From contig NZ_JASBQE010000007.1 of assembly GCF_029960785.1 (NCBI RefSeq), forward strand, positions 1 through 64,000: 64,000 nucleotides of DNA. The letters run 5' to 3'. Source of the DNA: Polyangium sp. 15x6. Lineage in GTDB: Bacteria; Myxococcota_A; Polyangia; Polyangiales; Polyangiaceae. The position numbers were made by a program, and so were the translations under genes. Below the pieces are notes generated by a model. That model ran no database searches, was not told the DNA's origin, and saw only the letters and a program-made list of their open reading frames with translations. How positions within the stretch are numbered: the first letter of the stretch is position 1; each line of letters opens with the position of its first letter. This document shows positions 58,723-64,000 of this stretch, in pieces.

Positions 58723-60327
58723 TTGACGAGCGATTCGAACCCTCCCACACGCGGCCAGGGCCTCGGCGGCGCGAACAACGCGTACGTCGAGCTTCTGCGC
58801 GACTCGCGCGGCCTGCGTCGCGAGCAACGCGAGGCGCGCGAGGCCTGGTTCTCGAAGCTCGCCGAGAAGCAGAAGGACGAGATCCTCTTCGAGCTCGAGA
58901 TTCTCCTGAAGGGCCTCGCCTGCTTCGCGAACCCGCGCAACCACCCGGGCTCGGGCCGCAGACAAACCATCGTCAGCCACGACTTCCGCGAGCAGCTCGC
59001 GCACGCGAAGGACGGCATGGCGCGCGTCGTGCAGCTCGCGCGCATGATGCTCGGCGAGCGTGATCGCGCGTTCGTGTTCCAGCGCTACCTCGAGACCGTG
59101 CTGCCCGAGGACAACTCGCGCACGCGGCTCGTCTACGCGACGATGGCGCAGGAGTCGCCCGAGGCGGCGCTGTTCCTCTTGCGGCAGGCGTTCACGAATC
59201 TGATCGAGACGGGCACGGCGATGCTGCGCCTGCCGCGCGTGAGCTACCGCGTCTTCTACGCGCACCTCTCGATCACGATGCGCGAGATCACGCAGAGCGC
59301 GTTCTTCAACCCGCTCTCGGCGCTCGAGTTCCGGCCCGAGTTCGATCGCATCGGCTCGTCGGCGGTGCTCGAGCTCATGCAAAACGTGGCGGGCGAGCAC
59401 CCGCATCGGCTCGTGGCGCTCACGTTCCTGTCGCTCTACCGCATGCTCCGGTACCTGCGGCTGCTCGATGCGATCGCGCTCGATCACACCGATCGTCGCG
59501 TGGCGGGGCGCGCGTACCTCGTGCTCGCGGTGCTGCGCAGCGACGGGCGCGCGCTCTCGAACTACCTGCGCAGGCGATCGGGCGAGCTGCTCGCCGAGGG
59601 GTTCAGTCGGGAGATCGGGCGCGTGGGCGCGGCGGACATCGCGGCGCGGCACGGCGCGCTCGTGGCCGAGGGGCAGAGGCTCTCGGCGATCAAGGATGCG
59701 CTGCTCACGGTGTCGGCGAGCCTGCGCATCGAGCTGCGAAGAATCTTTGAGCACGAACTACCTCCCGCGGACGCGAAGCTGACGGAGCAGGATCTGCGCG
59801 CGCGGATTCAGGGCGCGACGGCGCTCCTGCGGCCGGCGATCGAGGTCTGCGTGCTCTTCCTGGGGCGCGCGCTCGGGGCGACGCTCGAGGAGGGGCGCGT
59901 CTTCGAGGACGTCGGTGTGCGGCGCGGGACGCTCGCGCGCGTGCGGCAGAACGTGTGGATGTTCGCGCAGATCACGCGCGCGTTCACGAGCAAGCTCCGG
60001 CACGCCGATCCCTCGAGCGACCGATGGGCGGTGCCCGAGAGCTTCGGCTTCGTGCGCGACTTCCTCGGCTACTTCCGCGCGATGGGTTATCCGCTCGTGG
60101 TGCTCGGCGACTACCCGCGCACCAAGGAGCTCGTCGCTTCGCTCTCGGCGCTGCGCGACGCCGATCTGCTCGACCCGACGCGCCTCGACGCGGCCGCGCG
60201 CGAGTGCGAGGCCTTCTACGATTTTTCGATCCAGCTCTTCGAACGCATGTCGCAGCGCGAGCTCGCGGGCGTGCCGTTCGATCGTCCCGCAGCGGCGCGA
60301 TCGCTCCGGCTCTACCTCGGCGACTAG
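58723..60327 (+). CDS. Large helical hypothetical protein
   Basis: This 534-residue protein starts at a TTG directly after the palindrome, with no strong ribosome-binding site. It is all-helical and soluble, with segments such as WFSKLAEKQKDEILFELEIL, MAQESPEAALFLLRQAF, RLVALTFLSLYRMLRYLRLL and ARECEAFYDFSIQLFERMSQ. No repeat, signal, membrane span or metal motif stands out, and I do not recognise it. Clean codon bias over its whole length supports it as a real gene. Its stop overlaps that of the converging MFS gene by four bases. Confidence 0.78.
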   Translation: MTSDSNPPTRGQGLGGANNAYVELLRDSRGLRREQREAREAWFSKLAEKQKDEILFELEILLKGLACFANPRNHPGSGRRQTIVSHDFREQLAHAKDGMARVVQLARMMLGERDRAFVFQRYLETVLPEDNSRTRLVYATMAQESPEAALFLLRQAFTNLIETGTAMLRLPRVSYRVFYAHLSITMREITQSAFFNPLSALEFRPEFDRIGSSAVLELMQNVAGEHPHRLVALTFLSLYRMLRYLRLLDAIALDHTDRRVAGRAYLVLAVLRSDGRALSNYLRRRSGELLAEGFSREIGRVGAADIAARHGALVAEGQRLSAIKDALLTVSASLRIELRRIFEHELPPADAKLTEQDLRARIQGATALLRPAIEVCVLFLGRALGATLEEGRVFEDVGVRRGTLARVRQNVWMFAQITRAFTSKLRHADPSSDRWAVPESFGFVRDFLGYFRAMGYPLVVLGDYPRTKELVASLSALRDADLLDPTRLDAAARECEAFYDFSIQLFERMSQRELAGVPFDRPAAARSLRLYLGD

Positions 60328-61580
60328 CTCGACGAGGGAACCGGGTTTGTCCGGCGCGCGCCGGCAAACCAGAACGCGGCCGAGAGCGCGAGCGCGACGG
60401 GCAGCGTGAGCATGCCCCAGAAGAGGCCCGTGCCCGACGTGCACTGCGCCTTCGAGTCGCCGAAGGCGTCGCTCACCGCGCCGACGATCGGAGGCGAGAT
60501 CAGATCGCCGAGCAGGTGGATCAGGAAGATCGAAAGCGCCATCGCGCTCGCGCGTCGATCCTCGGGCACCGACTTCAAGATGGCGAGGTTCGTCGGGGCC
60601 ACGCTCGCGAACACCGCGAGCTCGCAGACCCCGAGCAGCGCGAGGAAGCTCGTGGACGAGTGCGCGAAGAGCGCGAGGACGGCGACCGGCGTGGCCACGG
60701 CCGAGGAGATCGCGCAGACCCAGAGCGCCGCGCGCACGCGATCTTCGCCGGGCACGCGCTCCGCGACGAGGCTGCCGATCGCGGTGCCGACGAGGCCCGT
60801 GAGCACCGTGAGCTTGCCGAACGCGCCGTCGGCGACGTGCAGATCGAGGCAGAGCCTTCGATAGAGGAACGGCACGGCCCACTGCACGAAGCCGCCGAGC
60901 GCGAACGTCTGCGCGACGTAGCCCGCGACCGTGAGCACGTACGATCGGTTCCGTGCGAGCGCGCGCGTGTCGTCGAGGAAGCTCGCGACGACGCCGCGAT
61001 CGTCCTTCTTCTGCGCGAGCGTGCGTGGTGGCTCGTGGACGAGCAGCGCGACGAGCGCGAGCAGCACGCCGGGCCCGCCTGCGATGTAGAAGGCGTTGCG
61101 CCATCCGTAGCGGTGCTCGAGCAAGCCGCCGAGGATGAAGCCGAGCGCGGAGCCCGCGGGGATCGCGACGTAGAAGATGCCGAGCCAGCGGTTCTTTTTC
61201 TCGGCGGGAGCGATGTCGTCGATGAGCGTGGGGCTCAGGGTCGCGTAGCTCGCCTCGCCGACGCCCACGACGACACGCGCGGCGAGCAGCGACGCGAGCG
61301 CGCCTGCGAGGCCCGAGGCTGCGGTCGCGGCGGACCAGACGAGGACGCCGGCGGCGATGAGGGCTTTGCGCGGGAACCTGTCACCGAGCCACCCGAAGAC
61401 GGGGCTCGTGGCGAAGTAGCCGAGCATGAAGGCGCTCGTGACGAGGCCGAGCTCCTTGTCGGAGAGCCCGAGGTGTTCTTGGATGCGCGGTCCTACGGCC
61501 GTGACGACGAAGCGGTCGACGTAGTTCAGGAGGTTCAGGGCCGTGAGCAGCGCGAGGATCGCGCGCGGGCTCTTGATCAC
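60324..61580 (-). CDS. MFS transporter, Spinster-like
   Basis: The 418-residue protein has 12 hydrophobic helices. The N-terminal signature NLLNYVDRFVVTAVGPRIQE and FGWLGDRFPRKALIAAG, then VGVGEASYATLSPTLI and HRYGWRNAFYIAGG, are typical of the Spinster (SPNS) branch of the MFS. Relatives move lysolipids, sphingolipids or small organic acids. The start is a GTG at 61580. The substrate is unknown and no enzyme gene is adjacent on the same strand. Confidence 0.88.
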   Translation of the reverse strand: MIKSPRAILALLTALNLLNYVDRFVVTAVGPRIQEHLGLSDKELGLVTSAFMLGYFATSPVFGWLGDRFPRKALIAAGVLVWSAATAASGLAGALASLLAARVVVGVGEASYATLSPTLIDDIAPAEKKNRWLGIFYVAIPAGSALGFILGGLLEHRYGWRNAFYIAGGPGVLLALVALLVHEPPRTLAQKKDDRGVVASFLDDTRALARNRSYVLTVAGYVAQTFALGGFVQWAVPFLYRRLCLDLHVADGAFGKLTVLTGLVGTAIGSLVAERVPGEDRVRAALWVCAISSAVATPVAVLALFAHSSTSFLALLGVCELAVFASVAPTNLAILKSVPEDRRASAMALSIFLIHLLGDLISPPIVGAVSDAFGDSKAQCTSGTGLFWGMLTLPVALALSAAFWFAGARRTNPVPSSS

Positions 61581-61730
61581 GGGACGAGACTACGGAAAGA
61601 GGCGCACAAAAACACGAATGGACGTGCGGCGCGTTCCGACGTCCATTCGGTCTAGGCTCTTCGATGTCTCCACCGCGACGGGTCGAGCTTCTTCGGGGCA
61701 CATCATCCCTCGATCATGTCGAGGCCCCGA

Positions 61731-61766
61731 CTCCCGTGAGGCGGACTCGAAATCCGCCTCCGGGAG
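61731..61766. other. Strong hairpin downstream of the histone H1-like gene
   Basis: CTCCCG+GAGGCGGA pairs with TCCGCCTC+CGGGAG, giving 14 base pairs with one bulged T and a seven-base loop CTCGAAA. It lies 35 bases past the stop of the H1-like gene and may end that minus-strand transcript, although no T-run follows. The loop and stem look like a tRNA anticodon arm, but no other tRNA parts are present. Confidence 0.5.
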
Positions 61767-61800
61767 GGCTGCGAAGAGCGTTGCGAGCTAGCTACCGGGC

Positions 61801-62139
61801 CTATTCCTCTTCGTGCGAAGCGGCGGGCGCGGGAGCGGGCGCGGACTTCGGAGCAGCAGGCTTGGCGGCGGCGCGACCCCGTGGAGCGGCCGACTTCTTG
61901 GCCGGCGCGCGCTTCGTGGCCTTCTTCGCCGTGCGCTTCGTCGTGGCGGCGGCGCGCTTCTTCGCGGGGGCGCGCTTGGCGGCCGTCTTCTTCGCGGGGG
62001 CGCGCTTGGCGGCCGTCTTCTTCGCGGCTGCCTTCTTCGCGGGCTTCTTGGCGGCCTTCGTGGCCTTCTGGGCGGCCGGCTTGGTGGCCTTCTTGGTCGC
62101 CTTCTTCGCGGGCTTCTTCGCAGTCTTCTTCGCAGCCAT
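61801..62139 (-). CDS. Histone H1-like Lys/Ala/Pro-rich DNA-binding protein
   Basis: AGGAGGG lies six bases before the ATG at 62139. The 112-residue product consists almost only of Lys, Ala, Pro, Arg and Thr in repeated AKKPAKKA and TAAKRAPAKK units, with an acidic end (HEEE). This is the composition of eukaryotic H1 tails and of bacterial H1-like proteins such as Hc2, BpH1 and AlgP. It should bind DNA without sequence preference and compact the nucleoid. The nearest recognisable promoter is about 90 bases upstream. Confidence 0.9.
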   Translation of the reverse strand: MAAKKTAKKPAKKATKKATKPAAQKATKAAKKPAKKAAAKKTAAKRAPAKKTAAKRAPAKKRAAATTKRTAKKATKRAPAKKSAAPRGRAAAKPAAPKSAPAPAPAASHEEE

Positions 62140-62228
62140 CTGAGACCCTCCTGATTGGCCGCCTCGCTCTCGCTCTCGCTATGCGCTTTGCCTGAGTCGC
62201 GAGCCCCGAGACAACAGATGTTGCACGA

Positions 62229-62257
62229 CGTATATTGCCACGCATGGTGACGGTCAA
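62229..62257 (-). promoter_or_regulatory. Sigma-70-type promoter for the histone H1-like gene
   Basis: On the minus strand TTGACC (62257-62252) and TATACG (62234-62229) are 17 bases apart, the ideal spacing, in an AT-rich patch. Transcription should start near 62222, leaving a leader of about 80 bases before the ATG at 62139. The rest of the gap to 62526 holds a TTGACA at 62415 on the plus strand without a clear -10, and no gene. Confidence 0.65.
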
Positions 62258-62526
62258 GGAAATTCTTGCAAGGCCTGCTCTGATGTACCCCTTCGGTTGA
62301 AGGGAGATCGCTCTGCAAGCATTGCGAGGGCGGAACGCAGGAACAGATGGGGTGTAGTGTCCCTCGCGATTCCAGGCGCCTACAACCTCCTCTTTCGTCG
62401 CCAAACGTCGCCTATTGACATTGTGGTCGATCTGTGCGTCGTGGCTCGCGGAGCATGTCTCCCCTTGTGCGACACATCGGACCTCGGCTACCGTCCGGAC
62501 GTCCGTCAAGCGTCCAGGAGGACAGG

Positions 62527-63351
62527 ATGTCGATGCGTCGCACGACCTCGTGGCTCCTGCTCGGATCCGCCCTCTTCGCCTTCACGGGCGCTCTCGGGTG
62601 CGGCTACTCCGAGGAGGAGATGCAAGCCAAAGTCCGTGAAATCGAGGCCCTGAAGGGCCAGCTCGCCGATCAGGAAAGGCAAAACAAGAAGGCCCGCGGC
62701 GAGCTCGACGACGCGAAGGCGCAGATCGAGCAGCTCAAGCAGCAGCTCAAGAACGCCGGCGTCGATATCTCGAAGCTCAACGCGAGCCTCGAGGAGCAGT
62801 CGAAGGCCCTCGAGGAGTACCGCCGCCGCGCCGAGCAGCTCGAGGCGATCAAGAAGCGCTTCGAGACGCTGCGAGAGAAGCTCCAGGCCCTCACGAAGCT
62901 CGGCCTCAACGTGACCGTGCGCAACAACCGCATGGTCATCCAGCTCCCGGGCGACGTGCTCTTCGACCCCGGCAAGGAAACGCTGAAGAAGGACGGGCAG
63001 GACATCCTGCTCAAGGTCGCCGAGGTCGTGCGCACCGACTCGGCCCTGTCGCAGCGCTCGTTCCAGGTCGCCGGTCACACGGACAGCGACAAGCTCACGG
63101 GCGGTCGCTTCAAGGACAACTGGGGCCTCAGCGTGATGCGCGCCCGTGAGGTGCTCTCGTTCCTCATCGAGACGACCGAGAAGGGCGGCGGCGGCCTGAG
63201 CCCCTCCCGCTGGAGCGCCGCGGGCTACGGCGACACCGACCCGGTGAAGCCGAACGACACGCCCGAGAACAAGCTCGCCAACCGTCGCTGCGAGCTCGTG
63301 GTGCTGCCGAACGTCGAGGAGATGCTCGACCTCAAGACGCTCGCGAACTGA
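62527..63351 (+). CDS. OmpA/MotB-domain lipoprotein with coiled coil
   Basis: AGGAGG lies five bases before the ATG at 62527, giving 274 residues. The lipoprotein signal ends in FAFTGALGC. Residues about 28-125 are a long coiled coil (REIEALKGQLADQERQNKKA, LKQQLKNAGVDISKLNAS). About 140-265 are an OmpA peptidoglycan-binding domain (QLPGDVLFDPGKETLKKDG, AGHTDSDKLTGGRFKDNWGL, LANRRCELVVLP). This layout, with lipid anchor, coiled coil and OmpA domain, matches cell-wall anchors related to MotB and Pal. It probably spans the periplasm. Confidence 0.92.
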   Translation: MSMRRTTSWLLLGSALFAFTGALGCGYSEEEMQAKVREIEALKGQLADQERQNKKARGELDDAKAQIEQLKQQLKNAGVDISKLNASLEEQSKALEEYRRRAEQLEAIKKRFETLREKLQALTKLGLNVTVRNNRMVIQLPGDVLFDPGKETLKKDGQDILLKVAEVVRTDSALSQRSFQVAGHTDSDKLTGGRFKDNWGLSVMRAREVLSFLIETTEKGGGGLSPSRWSAAGYGDTDPVKPNDTPENKLANRRCELVVLPNVEEMLDLKTLAN

Positions 63352-63395
63352 TCGAGCGTCCGTCCGATCCTTTGTCCTCCAACCATCGGAGCTCC

Positions 63396-64000
63396 ATGCG
63401 ATTCGCCGCCATCGACATCGGCACGAACTCCGTTCTTTTGCTGGTCGTCGAGCAGAGGGGCGACGAGCTCGTGCCGATCCTCGAGCGAGCCACGATCACG
63501 CGCCTCGGGCAGGGCGTCGACGCGACGCGCAAGCTCGCGCCCGAGGCCGTGGATCGCACGCTCGACTGCCTCGCGCAGTACGGCAAGGAGCTCCGCGCGT
63601 GCGGCGTCGCGAAGGTCGCCGCCGTGGGCACGAGCGCGATGCGTGACGCGAGCGGCGGCGACGCCTTTCGCGCTGAGGCGAAGGCGCGGATCGGCGTCGA
63701 GCCGCGCGTCGTCTCGGGTCGCGAGGAGGCGGAGCTCACGTTCGAAGGCGCGCTGTCGGGGCTCGGACTCTCGGGCCCCGTCACGGTCTTCGACGTCGGC
63801 GGCGGCAGCACGGAGATCGTGACGGGCGACACGGCGAAGGGGCTCGCGCATGCGACGAGCCTCGACATCGGCAGCGTGCGGCTCACCGAGCGGCACGTGA
63901 AGAGCGACCCACCGACGGCAGCGGAGCTCGAGGCGGTGCGGGCGGACGTGCGCGCCTCGCTCGAGCGCACGGGCTTCTCGCCGAGCGGCGCGCTCGTCGG
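63396..64000 (+). CDS. Ppx/GppA family phosphatase (3' end off the window)
   Basis: CGGAG lies four bases before the ATG at 63396. The visible 201 residues start with the ASKHA phosphate-1 motif AAIDIGTNSVLLLV and contain VGTSAMRDASGGDAF, VVSGREEAELTFEGAL and the phosphate-2 motif FDVGGGSTEIVTGD. It is the N-terminal half of an exopolyphosphatase or pentaphosphate (pppGpp) phosphatase. The two activities cannot be told apart without the C-terminus. It begins 44 bases after the OmpA lipoprotein and may be co-transcribed. Confidence 0.93.
   Translation, partial: MRFAAIDIGTNSVLLLVVEQRGDELVPILERATITRLGQGVDATRKLAPEAVDRTLDCLAQYGKELRACGVAKVAAVGTSAMRDASGGDAFRAEAKARIGVEPRVVSGREEAELTFEGALSGLGLSGPVTVFDVGGGSTEIVTGDTAKGLAHATSLDIGSVRLTERHVKSDPPTAAELEAVRADVRASLERTGFSPSGALV

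Noticed and set aside
61731-61766. tRNA-Ser or tRNA-Sec-like anticodon arm (loop CTCGAAA)
   Set aside because: No acceptor stem, D-arm or T-arm with TTCRA can be placed on either strand; it is better read as a plain hairpin after the H1-like gene.

Overview
The window is very GC-rich DNA with strong third-position G/C bias. It is full of Gly-rich and Cys-rich lipoproteins, Ser/Thr kinases, thrombospondin-3 and OmpA proteins, and AgmX/PglI-type and DUF2330-type surface proteins. Together these point to a myxobacterium, most likely of the Polyangium/Sorangium side (Polyangiales). This is inferred from gene content; no rRNA or tRNA gene was found to confirm it. Because of the GC bias, most real genes have long open antisense frames. 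Genes were chosen by family motifs, signal peptides, ribosome-binding sites and tight start/stop coupling.

Layout. 1-6.6 kb (minus strand): a ParA-like ATPase with a degenerate P-loop and TPR tail (cut by the left edge), a TPR-YbjN protein, a von Willebrand A protein with a duplicated C-terminal domain, and an RCC1-repeat lipoprotein. 6.7-10.4 kb: a DUF485/ActP acetate symporter pair, a Uma2 nuclease-like protein and a Rieske oxygenase. 10.5-13.5 kb (plus): three envelope proteins (Cys-rich lipoprotein, TSP3-OmpA, collagen-like lipoprotein). 13.5-18 kb (minus): a cytochrome P450, a formylglycine-enzyme-fold lipoprotein overlapping a transmembrane Ser/Thr kinase, and a beta-rich unknown. 18.1-24.3 kb (plus): a tandem Tudor-like lipoprotein, an acyltransferase, an EF-G of the mitochondrial/spd type, a P-loop ATPase fused to a SLOG-like nucleotide domain, and a cation diffusion facilitator. 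26-33.8 kb (minus): an M50 membrane protease, then a molybdenum-cofactor and NAD-dehydrogenase cluster (mobA, moeA-binding-protein fusion, moeA, NuoE-NuoF fusion). 34-36 kb: a large DUF2330 protein with acidic tandem repeats. 36-39.7 kb (plus): MerR regulator, DUF2203, folE, a LON-domain protein. 40-44.5 kb: small unknowns, a secreted protein, TetR divergent from a Coq4-like gene, a repeat lipoprotein.

44.6-48.3 kb looks like an accessory region: a DUF3800 gene broken by a one-base frameshift, two unknown genes, a gene remnant, and a lipoprotein whose architecture resembles myxobacterial polymorphic effectors. It overlaps a downstream gene by ATGA, and a decayed fragment similar to that downstream gene lies next to it. 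This suggests an effector/immunity array. 48.4-64 kb holds mostly single-copy chromosomal genes: an ArnT-type glycosyltransferase, coaD with a tandem retropepsin-like lipoprotein, a DEDDh exonuclease with a WYL-like tail, a 2,4-dienoyl-CoA reductase, an HNH protein, AgmX-type lipoproteins, an MFS transporter, a histone H1-like protein, an OmpA lipoprotein and a Ppx/GppA phosphatase cut by the right edge.

Non-coding structure is notable. Two convergent intergenic regions (24.34-24.45 and 52.23-52.39 kb) are almost wholly made of consecutive short hairpins, and a nested palindrome of about 125 bp lies at 58.58-58.70 kb. No CRISPR array, insertion sequence, tRNA or rRNA gene was found.
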